Source of the DNA: Turnera subulata
Lineage: Eukaryota; Streptophyta; Magnoliopsida; Malpighiales; Passifloraceae
DNA: 64,000 nt
Direction: 5' to 3'
Assembly (NCBI GenBank): GCA_028386065.3
Contig: JAKUCV010006762.1
Location: 42,377-106,376, forward strand
In this document: piece by piece, positions 36,867-49,850 of the stretch
Layout: every line of letters begins with the position of its first letter
Numbering within the stretch: the first letter of the stretch is position 1
The notes under the pieces: generated by a model
What the model was told of the DNA's origin: nothing
Seen by the model: only the letters and a program-made list of their open reading frames with translations
Databases searched by the model: none
Translations under genes and position numbers: made by a program

Positions 36867-37439
36867 TTGAATATTTTGAGTGTTTATTTTCCCCCTCTTT
36901 TCGATTATTCCCCCATCTCAACCCTTTTCAGTCAGGCAATCCTTAATTTCATAGTAAATTCATGGCTCACTAAAATTTTTTCTTTTATAGTTGCTGGCGA
37001 TATTTTGCGCTAAAAGATTTTTTTCTTTTCTTTTCGGAACTGACAGAGATTTTATTCATTTATACATAAGAAAATGTCTCCATTAGGAGTATTGCACATA
37101 CCTTCCCTATTACAATAACAATACCATTAATAAGGGATTTATCGCTACCAGAAGGAAATTGATCCCTTTGTTTTTGTCAAAAGAAGTGAATTGATACTTA
37201 TTATACATGGCTTCTCAAGTTGCAGTGTTAAATCTGCTTATAATTGGGTATATGTGCACTTTTAGACATTGAGTTTATAGTTTTAAGTAACTTAAACCAT
37301 GAGAAGAAGGTATTGATTGTAGTGGTAAGGTAAGTATCGGTTAAAACCTTAAATTCAGATTTCGAGTTTCCGTAGGAGTCGAGGTATGGAAGTTGTGTTG
37401 TTAGTGTCTCATCTTCCAAGGATGATGGTTCGAATTACA

Positions 37440-37868
37440 GGCAACTATAACAATTCCTTTGGTATCAATTTGGAATTGGAATTGAATTAAAATTATTAAA
37501 AATTTAAAATTTGAATTCATTATGAAATCAATTCCCATGTTTGGTATATTTTTTAATAATGGGGAATTGAATTCAATTCCAATGTTTGGTATAAATCAAA
37601 CTATCAATTGAATTGCTAAAATTATCTAAGTTGTCTTTTTGCTAAAAAAAATTAAAATAAGAGTATAGGGTCATTTTTATCATTTAGACATACCAATACT
37701 TTTCCAATGGAATTGAATTCCAAATCCGATAGGTTTTACTTGGATTTGAAATATTACCAAAATATTGATCCAAAAATAAAAAATAAAATTCAATTCCTAT
37801 TTTAAGTTAAGTAAAATTATACCAAACTAAGGAATTGAATTCAATTCCATGATACCAAACGGGCTGTA
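37440..37868. mobile_element. Possible MITE with internal palindromes
   Basis: The right end TGATACCAAACGGGCTGTA mirrors a degraded left end that still reads TTGGTATCA. The perfect palindrome GGAATTGAATTCAATTCC occurs near the right end (37833) and again near 37563. The terminal words are common in plant MITEs. The left boundary and any target duplication are unclear. Confidence 0.5.
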
Positions 37869-38021
37869 AAAGAAAAAAAAAAAAGCCAGCGAGGGCCCTG
37901 CAGGTAGCTGTATTCTATGTAGGATTATCCTTTAGCCATCAACGCATTGGCTTCCGTAATAGACGGAGTTGGCAGCTCAAATCATGAAATTAATTAACTA
38001 AATAAAAAAGAATACTGGCAC

Positions 38022-38500
38022 TGTTGTAAATAAACTATGGTGAATGTTATTGTTACCATCCAGTAAAACTTATTTTTACCGTACTCGAATTTACTCCGGG
38101 TAAAATTCTTTATCATACACCAAACTTTCACATGGGTTTTTCTTCTACCTACCTATCTACCTCCTTTGTCTTCATCTTTATTACCTAAATCCATGTGATT
38201 TTAATTCTTATAATCCAACCTAACTTATTTATTTTTATCCTCCCATTTTTACCTATAAATACCCCCTTTATTTCCATACACACACACTTACAACCCACCA
38301 TAAGCTTCACTCTCTTCTCATTCCATACACCTCTCCTCTATCTCCCTCCATCTATATTTTATTATTTTCCCTCTTTATATTATTATCAAAAGTGTATTAT
38401 TACTACCAAAATTGTATTATTCCATCAAGGTTGTATTATCACCTTAATCAAGCTTGTATTACTCCATCAAAAGTGAATTTCATCCTCCAATTTTATAACA
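38022..38500 (+). repeat. 5' LTR of copia element 1
   Basis: TGTTGTAAATAAACTATGG to TTTTATAACA, 479 bases. It differs from the 3' LTR at roughly 25-30 positions counted by eye, so the element is not recent. Confidence 0.92.
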
Positions 38501-38601
38501 CGTTATTAGCACGAGTCTCTATCCTACTAAGGTACTTAATTCTAAACTTTTCTTATTATTACTTTCTTCTTTTCTATATAAAAATATATAGTACTAATAT
38601 T

Positions 38602-38790
38602 GCTGCAAGATTTATCGAGTAAGCTTATATATATCACACATTCTATATTATTACTCTAGTAATATTGCTGAAAGATTTATCGAGTAAGCGTATATATATT
38701 ACATATTCTATATTATTATTCTACTTATACCGCTGAAAGACTTATCGAGTAAGCATATATATTGTATATTTTATGTTATGATTTTCTATT
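38602..38790 (+). repeat. Three 65-bp repeats in leader of copia element 1
   Basis: GCTGMAAGAYTTATCGAGTAAGC starts at 38602, 38667 and 38732, an exact period of 65, between the primer site and the gag ATG (38833). Element 2 has the TTATCGAGTAAGC word at the matching place, next to its own threefold repeat (52118-52200). Confidence 0.88.
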
Positions 38791-38832
38791 ACTTTTATAT
38801 TTATTTTTATTTCTTTTATTATTACTGTTATT

Positions 38833-38946
38833 ATGGTCAATATTACAAAACTTGAAATCGAGGCCCTTGAAATTTCCGGAAGAAATTTGTCATGGGCATT
38901 AGATGTTGAAATGCATTCAAATGCTAACAGTCTGGAAGACACAATA
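38833..38946 (+). pseudogene. gag N-terminal fragment of copia element 1
   Basis: ATG at 38833 opens MVNITKLEIEALEISGRN and continues to EDT, a copia gag start. The frame is then cut by the insertion at 38947. Joining across the insertion and removing one CAATA copy restores an open EDTIKEGNKA, so the insertion hit an intact gag start. The copy after 42298 soon meets stops. Confidence 0.85.
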
Positions 38947-41900
38947 TGAAACGCCCGTATCCCAATTTAATAAAATAAATCAATTAAATAAAAAGAATTT
39001 ACCAAAATACCCTTGAAACCCGGGATACGTAAACCAGTGCCAAACATTATCCATAAATCTTATTATGCTGAGATGTTATAAAAGAAGTAGAAATAAACCG
39101 GCTAATCAAGCCATAATCCAAACCCGACAAAATCCGCTGAACAACACCACAAAGAAATCCCGGCCAACCGCCAGTAAAGAAATAGAGACAAGTATAACAT
39201 CTCAAAACAAAAACAAATCCTTATGCAGCGGAAGAAGAAATAACAAAGGTTATAGAAAAAGGAAAATGTTATGCATATCGGCACTATGGATCCAACCCAA
39301 AGAAGACACAAGCTACCTGCTGAGAAACCGCGTCTGAACTCCGAGTCGAAGTAAAAATCTCTACACGCTAGCTAGGGTCTGGAAAACAACGGTGGCGATT
39401 ATGTGAGTCGCCTACTCAGTGAGCATTAAAAGTCAAATATATATATAAGGTCATGCTCATCGGGTGAGGAGTCTACGAGCACAAGTATAGCATACAAGTA
39501 AATAATCAGAATCACACACCATATGCACAGTATTCTCATGGCAATATTGTTATTGTTGTTATAATTAGATTCAGTGTGTTTTAATATTTAGGGCCCCCTA
39601 CTGTGAGTCAAGTTTCGGTAGCGCATCTCGCCAGATTCGGGTGTGAAAACCCAAGTGTCGCACCTCAGAAGGGGTAGATTTTGAGGCATAAACCACCGAT
39701 AATCCTCGAGTGGGCGCTAGCTACCTGAGGGTGCGCTCAGACACACCTAACTGGTGCAAGTCTGCTAGGGGTGCACCTACCTTCCCCTGGGATAACCATG
39801 CTAAACCGTATAACGTGACCCGTGGGTACCCAATCCCTCCCTCAAGGCTACCGGTCAACTCCACAGTAGAATTAAGTGTTTTATTCTCTGTTATTCTTAT
39901 ATATTCAGTGTGCCTTACATTATGTTTTTTCCAGGGACGTGTGACCTTTATGTAATAATTCTTATCCGGGCCTTCAGCCCGTATCCCACACTATCACCCA
40001 AACATAATAACATGTTATATTACATAACAAATTCCTTAAACTGAAATTAAGCATGTGAGAGCAAACAGGCACACAACTCCAATCATCGCATCTAGCAGAC
40101 AAGGCAAGTAAACCAACTAACCACACCAACAAGCATTCACAAACATATATAAAAGACTTATAACGTCACCTCAACAACGATGATCCTGAGGAGCTTTCCC
40201 TGAGCCAGATCCTCCAGCTCCCGAGGTGTTACCCGTGCCTGAATACAGGCACATACAATAATCACAAAATAGTTTTTTAAAAAAAAACAAAAACGTGCAT
40301 GCATACTAATGATATGCTCATCCGAGTAAATCCGGACCTAACTATCCAATTATGAAATTTTAGGGTCTAAGCCCAAGAAGATATTCCTTAACCGACTACA
40401 TCTCCAAAAGATAGGGACCTAAGGTTCACCGAGTCTAAGCCCATCTAAGTCCATAAACAGGTTCCCAGCCTAAGGCCCACTTCCTAAAGTCCACAACTAC
40501 TCATTTATGAAATTGGGCTTAAAGTCCATTCCTTTAAGTCTATAAAACATCCAAGTGTTCAAAGAGTTAGATTATTGGGCCTGGGCCCGGTTTCCTAGTT
40601 TTCCGTTCTAAAGTCATTCCCGAGCCCAAGTCTATTCCGGCCTACGGTTCTAACCGTGTCGGTAAGTTTCCGGCCACACACACTCACTCCCCGCTCTCGG
40701 TAATCCATTAAGTCTCTTTGATAATTAAATGTACATATAATGATAAATCCATCAAATTATGTACAAATACAACCAAGACCAAAACCAGGAATAAATACCG
40801 TTTAAAGCCGAAAAGAATTTCCTGTCTGCCGGGATAGCGACCAGAGCCTCGCCAGAAAAATCCCGAGCTCGCCGGATTCCGGTCAACTTTGCCGGAAATT
40901 CTCCCAAAGTCCAAAACAACCACACAAAACTGCCACAACCCGGAGGAGAACCAATTCATCAAACAACCAACACAAAGACGGAATTATAAGGAAGCAAGAA
41001 GGAGGTTGCATCCTTACCCGGAAAACACAAATCCAAATGCCCAGAATCCGTCCACAACCAAAACCCGAGCCTGCAACCTTTCCTGCCCGAAAAAGACCAC
41101 CGGCAGTAGACCTCCCCGGCTCATCCACAAACTGCCCAACAACCAAGAACCAACATCCAACATCCAAATTAAGACAACCAAACCCAGACACTGATTTAAT
41201 TCGAGAATAAAAGAAAGACGAACCAAACAAAGGTTGGAAGCTCACCAAAATTTTTTTGTCCAATCCGGATCTGCAGCCTCTTTATCCGAGACAACCTCTG
41301 CAGCCACTAACACATAGCCCGGTCGCACCACCACCAACGAATAACACCATCCGCCACTACAAGACAAACACACCGGCAAACAACACCATCTGCCACCCGA
41401 ACGCCACCAGTCCGCCACCATCACTGAGCAACACAACACACACACAACACACCCGCCGCCAACAGAACCCAAACCCAATTAGTAAATCGGTCAAATGCAT
41501 CAAGTGTGAAAAGATACGAAGGAAGAAAAAAAAATAGAGGAGCAGCAGAGCTTACCAGGCACGGCGACCAACTAGTGGCGGCTTCTCGCACAGACCTTCT
41601 CGTCACAGCCAAAACCCGATCTCTTATGCTCGAGGTACAAGCTGCGGCGGCAAAAGAAAAGACGAACCAGGCGACGACGTCTTCAGTGTGGTTGCACGGC
41701 GATTGAAGAGGGAAGAAAGGAAGAGTGGCGGTGACAAGACGAGAGGAAGAAGAGAGAGCTGGTGGGTTTTGGAAACTAAACGAAAAGAGAATAAAAGAAA
41801 AGATAGGAAGAGGAAAAGGGGGTCCCGAGCCGTTGAGTCCACGATTTGTGGGAGAAAAATCCGGGAGCAGATCGTGGGGGAGAGAGAGAGATAGGGTCGA

Positions 41901-42298
41901 CGACGGCTAGAGAGAAAAAGAAAAGAAGAGGAAAAGGAAAGAAGGAAAGAAAGGAGAGGGTTAGGGTATTGACCCGCCCAATCCAAAACGACGCCGTTTT
42001 GGCTTTGGGCGCGGTCAACCCGCCCCTCAAGTCAACATCTTCTTTCTGTTCCCTTCTATTTTAGCAAAACGACGTAGTTTTACTAGAACTACGATAAATT
42101 CCGCATTACACCCGAATTCGTGTTCGTTTCCGACGTAACTCGAACCCATAAATAATACTAACTTAAATTAATATATTCAAGGAAAATAATTTATCTTCCT
42201 AGTCCAAAAATCTAGAAATACCTTGAGGGTAAAATTGGAATAAAAATTCTAAAAATTTTCATGATTAAATTATGAAAAATCCGGGGCGTTACACAATA
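38942..42298 (-). mobile_element. Solo-LTR-like insertion with CAATA target duplication
   Basis: 38947-42293 (3347 bases) is flanked by exact 5-base duplications CAATA (38942-38946 and 42294-42298). It ends in TG...CA with related inverted termini: TGAAACGCCCGTAT on the left, and TGTAACGCCCCGGAT on the right read on the minus strand. There is no internal coding region, primer site or second LTR, so it looks like one long LTR left by recombination, probably of a gypsy element with long LTRs; the minus orientation is inferred from the TGTAACGCCCCGG start. It contains GC-rich blocks near 39590-39840 and a C-rich stretch at 40880-41480 whose short frames show no domain, and the palindrome AAAACGACGCCGTTTT near 41985. 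Confidence 0.75.
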
Positions 42299-43227
42299 AA
42301 AGAAGGAAACAAAGCATAGACTAAATATTTTATTGTCCAAGATCCTGCAGATCTTCTAAATAATAAAAAAAAGGTATGGTCACTAGAAGATGGTCATTCT
42401 TCCAAAAGCTCGTTATGTATAAATGCATCTGAGGTTGCAAGATTTTAAACCTGTGCACAAATATAATTCTGTTATGTTTGGAATAAACCTTCAGATGAAA
42501 TTGTATGAAGAAAATATTGCTGATGCGTATACGAAAAAAATAATTCTCTGTTTTTCATACATCAAATGTGCTCCTGCAGCAGCAATATCGTGAAGAAGGT
42601 TTCACGAAATTTTCATAGTTACTTTCATATGCCTCATTGTGGCTGAACAAAGTGAAGAGCTATTAATGAAAAATTATGAATTCTATTCAACTGGCTCTGC
42701 TCCATTCCCTGAAGTGAATGCGACTGTATATGATAATTTTGGTCATGACTATAAACATACAATTGGTCACAAACAGACCTTATAACAAGGCATCTAGTAA
42801 AAAGTTATCAAGTGTTCCTGAAGGGCAAATCTAATATTGATGAAACCATATTTGTTCAAGATGATGACCATGATGTCAATTTCTAGACACATTCATTTTT
42901 TGATATTGTTCTTATCTTGCTTACCCTGAAGGTGCAATCCAATATATATTTTAAGATACAAATAAAAAATGAATGATTTTATTTTATGTTCAACTTTATC
43001 ATATTATTATGTGTTATATTTTATTTCATTTTATTTTTACTTATATTTATTTTACAGCATGTCATAACTGCAAAATTTTTAATATGAATATGAAATTATC
43101 GTTTCTAGAATAATGACTCTGGCATTTGTCCTGAGACAGTGCAATGACATATACCGTATTTAATAAACGGAAATTATTCATAAGTAGCATATTATAGTAC
43201 AATCTCAAAATGGGAAGAAGATTAATA

Positions 43228-43417
43228 TGCTCTAGAAGAGCACAAGTTTTCTATGCTCTAGAAGAGTATATATTTAAGCTCCAGAAGAGCATAACTTTTG
43301 CTATACTTTGAAAAAGTATATATTTAAGCTCCGGAAGAGCACAGGTTTTATTATGCTTTAGAATAGCATATATTTACGCTCCGGAAGAGCATAAATTTTA
43401 TTATACTCTAGAAGAGT
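43228..43417 (+). repeat. Hairpin array A in copia element 1
   Basis: Eight short inverted repeats at about 24-26-base intervals, starting near 43228, 43254, 43278, 43302, 43328, 43352, 43378 and 43402. Examples are TGCTCTAGAAGAGCA, TATACTTTGAAAAAGTATA and TATGCTTTAGAATAGCATA. Stems differ from copy to copy, but both arms change together. Array A of element 2 (51286-51393) is the counterpart. Confidence 0.85.
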
Positions 43418-43654
43418 ACAAACTTTCATACTCACAATAATAAAAGAATATTTTATTCAAATCTTAAAGGAATTTATTAATATTCATTTCAAACGGATAT
43501 TATACTGAGACAGTAAGTAAAAGAGATGTTGAATATCTCTATATTATAAAGGCTACTGCAGCAGGTAACAAACAAGTTGTGAAAAGATTACCTACATTAT
43601 CTTTTAGATTGTACTATATATAAATATTCGAGTCAATAAAAGTTATCACATCTC

Positions 43655-43776
43655 GCTTGAAGCTGGGACACAGCAGTCTGAAGTTGACACTAGCCTAAAG
43701 CTAGCAAATAATATTTCCTAAATTATTAAAATACATAATTTGCACAGCCTGAAGTTGGCACCAACTCGAAGTTGGT
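43655..43776 (+). repeat. Hairpin array B in copia element 1
   Basis: Short inverted repeats with a GAAGTTG/CAACT core, such as CTAGCCTAAAGCTAG and CCAACTCGAAGTTGG, at uneven spacing. A shorter version of array B of element 2 (49846-50117). Confidence 0.7.
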
Positions 43777-43789
43777 TTATGGATTTCTT

Positions 43790-46580
43790 GTTTGGCATGA
43801 CCGGTTGGCCATCCCGGATCAATAATGATGCGTAGAGTTACTGAAAATTTATTTGGTCATTCATTGAGAAACCAGAAGTTTTTACAATTCAGTGAATTTA
43901 CATGAGTTTGCTTGCTGCGGAGGAAAATTAATTATTCGGCCTTCCTATGACGAGGTTGGCCTAGAATCACCAGCAATTTTAGAAATAATTCAGGAACATG
44001 TCCGCGGACTAATAAATCCGCCATGTTGACCATCTGGGTAATTTTATAGTTTTAATCGATGCATCGACTAGGTGGTCTAATGTGTACTTATTAGACGCAA
44101 TTTGGCATTTTGCGTGCTTATTTTATAACTAAGCCAATTGTGGGTACACATCCCTAATTATTTTATAAGACTGTATGTCTTGATAATACTGGTGTATTCC
44201 ATTAATTGTTAATGTGTATCATTGGAAATAATGGTTGAACACCCTATAGCTCATGTTCACACCTAAAACGATCTTGGTGAATCGTTTATTGAATATTTCC
44301 AATTGATTGCAAGGCCACTGCTAATTTACATGTAGCAACATTTGTGCACATCAAGCCAACAAGTTTTCATAAGATCTTCCCATTCAATTGGTTCATGGTC
44401 ACGAACCTAATATCTCCCATCTTCGGACTTTTAGTTATGCACAATTGCTCCACCACAGAAAACTAAAGTGGGTGCTTAAAGAAGATTGAGAAGATATATT
44501 GGGTATGAATCTCTATCAGTTACAAAATAATTGAAATCATTGACTAGAGATTGGAGATTTATTTACAGAAAGATTTGTTTATTGTTAATTTGATGAAAGT
44601 GTTTACCCTACATCAGGGGAGAAAAATAAGCAGCTAGATCAAGAGATTACTAAAATGCTATATCAATATCCAGTTTTGATGCTCGAATAAATTAGTGTGA
44701 ATCTGAAGTTCCAAAGAAGATTCATTTGCAAAAATTTAGTAAATCAATTGCCAGACATATTTATTGATTTAAATAAAGTGACCAAATCTTATATACCAGC
44801 TGCAAATGCTCATGTTCAAATTGATATTCATGAAGAACAATTAAAGAATGCAAATAAATCTAGAGTACGCCAGAAGCGTGGAATACCACTCGGTTCCAAA
44901 GATAAAAATTCTCGATAGAGAAAAAGGAGCAAAGAGACAAAATGGTCCCAATGAGAAAATAAGACCTCCAGTAGAGGTTCAAATTGAAAATCCTCAAGAA
45001 GAGGAAAATCCTCCAGAAGAGGTTCTTGACACAATTAATAAAGTTCCAGAAGTAACTCAGGTACCAGAAATAAATGAAAATGTTGAGATATCGATCAATT
45101 ATACTGTGTCAAGAACAAGATGGAACCGACGTGAAATAACCGTCGACGGAATGTTTGCACATAATATAGCGCTAAATGTTATAAAAAAAATGAGGATCAT
45201 GAACTTGCAACTCTTGATGAGTGTAGGCGCATAAATGATTGGCCAATTTGGAGAGATGCAATTAACGCTGTGTTAGACTCGCTTGTGAAGCGAGAAGTTT
45301 TTCGGACCAGTAGTCCGTACACCTGATGGTGTAAAATTGGTCGATTATAAACGGGTATTTGTACGAAAAAAAATTTAACAGTGAGACATAAAAGCATGAC
45401 TTGTCGCACAATGTTTTACCCAACGACCTGGTAGTAATTATGAGGAGACATATTCCCCTGTGGTGGATGCAATTACTTTTCGGTATTTGATAAGTCTGGC
45501 AATACGTGAAAAACTAGAAATGCATCTAATGGATGTTGTTACAGCTTATTTATATGGATCCATAAGTCATGATATAAACTTGAGAATCCTTGAAGGATTC
45601 ATGTTGCCTGAAGAAACTAATTCTCGGGATATATATATTCAATTAAACTAAATTGACCTTTACATAGTTTGAACCAATTTGGATATGTGTAGTACAATTA
45701 TATGCTCTATGTGTTTTATTTAAGCGATATATGTGTGAATTTGTTATTGCTACTGATGATTTAGATATTGTCGTGGTATCTTTATCAACATATAAATTTT
45801 TTATCATTTTTATTTTTGATTTAAATACTATTGAAACTCCTGAAGAAGTTTCTAAATCTATGCTATGTTTTAATGAAATAGTTTGAGAAGAAAAATCTTG
45901 CAAAGATTAGAATGGTCCTGAAGTACCATATCGTAGTGCAGTTTATCTTGTTAGTAACATAAAGCTTGAAGCTTTTATGAAAAACTTATTAGCAAGATAT
46001 AACATGAAATTATTTTAACCTTGTGAGTCCAAGGAGAATAAAATTTATTTTTCAGATGCAAGCCATTTATTTGATCCATATAAAGCACAGGCAGATACAT
46101 GAAGTGTCATGGCAGCCACAAAACAAAGTATCGTTGCTACCTCTTCAAATAATGCAGAAATTATGGCCATACGTAAAGTTAGCTGAGAATGTGCTTGGTT
46201 AAGATCAATGATGCAACATATTCAAGATTCACATGTATAAGATAGCAAGGAAGATACTCCAACAACGATTTATGAAGAAAATGCTAAACGCATTGCCCAA
46301 CTGAAGGGAGGATACATCAAAGATTCATTCAAGTTACAATCTGGCAGATTATTTACAAAATCAGTTCCTACTACAATTTTTGAAAAGTTGTTAAGGAGGA
46401 TTGGTTTATGGAAGGTTCAAGATATCAAGGGATGCCAAAATCAGGGGGAGTAGAATACCCACTGCACTCTTTTTTCCTTCACCAAGTTTTTGTCCCACTG
46501 GATTTTTCTTGGTAAGGTTTTTAACGAGGCAGTCCTTTCCAAACGTATTCTATCTAAAGTACAATGACATTCAAGGGGGA
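43790..46580 (+). pseudogene. pol remnants of copia element 1
   Basis: Broken frames match copia pol in order. An integrase zinc region reads like a GHPGS...MRR pattern near 43800. A linker rich in Pro/Glu lies at 44697-45234 (KRGIPLGSKDKN, PPEEVLDTINKVPE). A reverse transcriptase piece at 45460-45651 reads ITFRYLISLAIREKLEMHLM then DVVTAYLYGS. RNase H-like fragments follow near 46110-46390. Many stops and frameshifts; not functional. Confidence 0.8.
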
Positions 46581-46581
46581 G

Positions 46582-47060
46582 TGTTGTAAATAAATTATGG
46601 TGAATGTCATTATTACCATCCATTAAAAATTATTTTTATCGTACTCAAATTTACCCCCGGTAAAATTCTTTACCATACACCAAACTTTCACATGGATTTT
46701 TCTTCTACCTACCTATCTACCTCCTTTGTCTTCATCTTTATTACCTAAATCCATGTGATTTTAATTCTTATAATCCAACCTAGCTTATTTGTTTTTATCC
46801 TCTTATTTTCACCTATAATTACCTCATTCATTTCCATACACACGCACTTACAACCCTCCATAAGCTTCACTCTCCTCTCATTCCATACACCTCTCCTCCA
46901 TCTCCCTCCATCTACATTTTATTATTTTTCCTCTTTATATTATTATCAAAAGTGTATTATTACTACTAAAGTTGTATTATTCCATCAAGGTTGTATTATC
47001 ACCTTAATCAAGCTTGTATTACTCCATCAAAAGTGAATTTCATCCTCCAATTTTATAACA
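46582..47060 (+). repeat. 3' LTR of copia element 1
   Basis: 479 bases, TGTTGTAAATAAATTATGG to TTTTATAACA, preceded by the purine tract. Same length and ends as 38022-38500. Confidence 0.92.
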
Positions 47061-47062
47061 GG

Positions 47063-47248
47063 TGTTAAAAATTAAGGTGTTTGATGTGCTGTTATTTCAT
47101 GAAGAAGAAGGAAAACAGTAGTGGACAAGAGAAGAAGAAAGAAGGAGGGAAGAGCCAGATCCCTTCTCTGCATTTTAGTGCATCTCTTTTATATACACAT
47201 TTTTACTATAGGGGTAGGTACAATAATATTTACACGTTTTTCATAACA
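47063..47248 (-). repeat. 3' LTR of copia element 2
   Basis: 186 bases. Shorter than the other LTR, which carries an extra internal copy of a piece of about 34 bases (CTGTTATTTCATGAAGAAGA and on). Confidence 0.88.
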
Positions 47249-47399
47249 CTCCCCCTTAAATATTATTGTACTTTGGATAGAATACGCTTTTTGGAATAAC
47301 TACCTCATTAAAAACCTTACCAAGAAAAACCCAGTGGGATAAAAACTTGGTGAAGGGAAAAAGAGTGCAGTGCGTATTCTACTCCCCTCATATTGGCCT

Positions 47400-49850
47400 C
47401 CCTTGATTTCTTGATCTCGTTGCATGCCAATCATCCTTGTCAACTTTTGGTGGCATCTGGTGACGTATGCTTTGTCCGATTACTTTTGATACATCACAAC
47501 TTTAATGAGACAATGTTGGCAGCATTATCCTCATAAGTCGTTGTTGGAACATCTTCCCTGCCATCTACCTTTTGTGGTCGCAATAATATAGCAGCTTCAT
47601 ATGTAAAGTGGTAGCATATGTCTGTCTGTGCTTTATGTGGATCAAGCAAATGACTTGCATCTGCAAAACCAACTATATTCTCTTCGGACTTACAGGGTTA
47701 ATATAATGCCATATTTATTATATCCCGAAAATAAGAGCACAGTCATATCTTGCCGATAGGCTTATGTCAAAGCTTTATGTCAAAGCTTCAGGCTTTATGT
47801 TACTAGCAAGATAAATTGCACTTTGATAGGGTACTTCAGGACCAATCTAATTCTTTCTTGAGATTTTTCATCTCAAATTCTTCTTAATTCTTCCTTGAAA
47901 TATAGCACGGTATTTGGAAGCTTCTTCATGAGTTCCAATAATATTTAGATCACAATAATAGTATCTAAATCATAAATGCAAATACATAGAGCATACATGC
48001 AAGAATAATTATATTACATATACTCAAATTTGGTTTAAACCATATAAAGATCATTTTAGCTTAATTTTGTATATTCTCGGAAATTAATTGCTTCAAGCAA
48101 CTTGAATCCTTCAGGGATTCTCATGCAAATGTCATGACTTATGGATCCGTAAAAATAGGCTGTAATAGCATCCATTAGATGCATTTCTAATTGTTTTCAT
48201 ATAATGCCAGACTTATCAAAAAAATAATTGCATCCACCACAGGGAGTATATCTCCTCACAATTAATACCAGGTCGTTTGGGTAAAACTTTGTGCTACAAA
48301 CCGTGCTTTATATCTTACTATTTATTTCTTTTTCCGCACAAATATCCATTTTATGACCGACCGATTTTACACAATCTGGTGTACGGACTACAGGTCCGAA
48401 AATTTTCTCGCTTCATAAGCGAGTCTAACACAGCCTTAATTGTGTTTCTCTATTTTGGCCAATCATTCTGCGCCTACATTCACCAACAGATGTAGGTTCA
48501 TGATCCTCATTTTATTTAATAATATTTAGCACTATATAAAATAAATATTCTGTCGACGGTTATTTCACATCGATTCCATCTTATTTCTGACACTATAATT
48601 GAGATCTTATTATTTTCACTTATTTCTGTGTTTCTTCTGGAACCTTATCGATTGTGCCAGAAACCTCTTTTGGAGGATTTTCCTCCTCTTGAGGAGTTTT
48701 AATTCAAACCTCTACTGGAGGCCTTATTTTCTTACTGGGGCCATCTTATCTCTTTGCTCTTTTTTCTCTATCAAGAATTTATTTTCTTTTGGAACCTAGT
48801 ATATTCTACGCTTCTTGCATACTTTAGATTCATTTGCATACTATACTTGTTCTTCTGGAACATTAATTTAAACAGGAGCATTTGCAGCTGGTATATAAGA
48901 TTTGGTCACTTTATATGTCTGGCAATTGCATATCAATTTTCCTGCAAATGAATCATCTTTTGAACTTCAGGTTCACACTAATTTATTTGAGGATCAACAA
49001 TCATACATTGATAATGCATTTCAATAATATCTTGATCTTTCTTGATCTAGCTGCTTATTTCTTCCCCTTTATGTTGGGTAAACACTTTCATTTAATTGAT
49101 AATAAACAAAACTCCAATCATTAGTCAATGGTTTCAATTACTTTGTAATTGATGGAGATTGATGCCCAACAGACACAACATATATTCCCAGTCTTCTTTA
49201 AGGACCAATTTTACTATGCTGTGGTGGAGCATTATATACTTGTACAACCAACGGTCTGAAGATGAGAGTTACTAGGTTCGTGACCATGAACCAATTAAAT
49301 GGGGAGACATTATGATAACTTGTTGGCTTAATGCACATAAGTGCTGCTGCATGTAAAATACCATTTTCTCAAACAGTAATATTTCATTAACAATGGTCCT
49401 GCAATCAATTGTCAATATTCTTCTAGATCTGTTTGGGTTTATTTCCAATAATATACATTATCCATTGAAGAAATATACCATCATTATTTAGACATATAGT
49501 CTAATAGCATAGGTAGTGGCTTAATCATTAAAATAAGTGCGCACAATGCCAACTTGCATCATACAATAGACCATCTAGTCGATGCATCGTAAAAATTACC
49601 TAGATGGTCAACACGGCGGATTTATTAGTCCGCGTGCATGTTCCTGCATTATTTCCAAACTTGCTGGTGATTCTAGGCCAATCTCATCTTAGGAAGGCCG
49701 TGTAATTAATTTCGCAGCAAACAAACACGTGGAAATTCATTGATTGTAAAACTTCTGGTTTTTCAATGAATGACCAAATAAATTTCGTGCATCATTATTG
49801 ACCTGGGATGGCCCAACCGGTCATGCCAAACAATAAGTTCATGTACCAAC
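47400..49850 (-). pseudogene. pol remnants of copia element 2
   Basis: On the minus strand, decayed RNase H (about 47500-47700), reverse transcriptase (about 47950-48330), linker (about 48400-48960) and integrase (about 49100-49850) segments mirror those of element 1. For example, plus-strand TTTTGGCCAATCATT near 48452 is the complement of the piece at about 45231-45250 in element 1. Stops and shifts occur throughout. Confidence 0.75.

Larger units (their letters stand above)
38022..47060 (+). mobile_element. copia element 1, degraded, split by a solo-LTR-like insertion
   Basis: Two 479-base LTRs (38022-38500 and 46582-47060), a primer-site-like CGTTATTAGCACGAG directly after the first, and a purine tract AAGGGGGAG directly before the second define a plus-strand copia element. 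Without the 3347-base insertion at 38947-42293 it is about 5.7 kb. Integrase and reverse transcriptase remnants are recognisable, but all frames are broken. Its left target copy is GGCAC (38017-38021). The right copy lies beyond element 2, at 53342-53346 (GACAC). Confidence 0.9.

Noticed and set aside
38021..38022. Element 1 as an insertion without target duplication
   Set aside because: The right copy was found beyond element 2 once the nested insertion was taken into account.
38195..38476. Open frame repeated at 46755-47036
   Set aside because: It lies in the two LTRs of copia element 1 and has LTR-like pyrimidine-rich content.
41256..42064. Overlapping open frames of 60-120 codons on both strands
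   Set aside because: Low-complexity Pro/Thr/Asn or Lys/Arg/Glu stretches within the solo-LTR-like insertion, explained by base composition.
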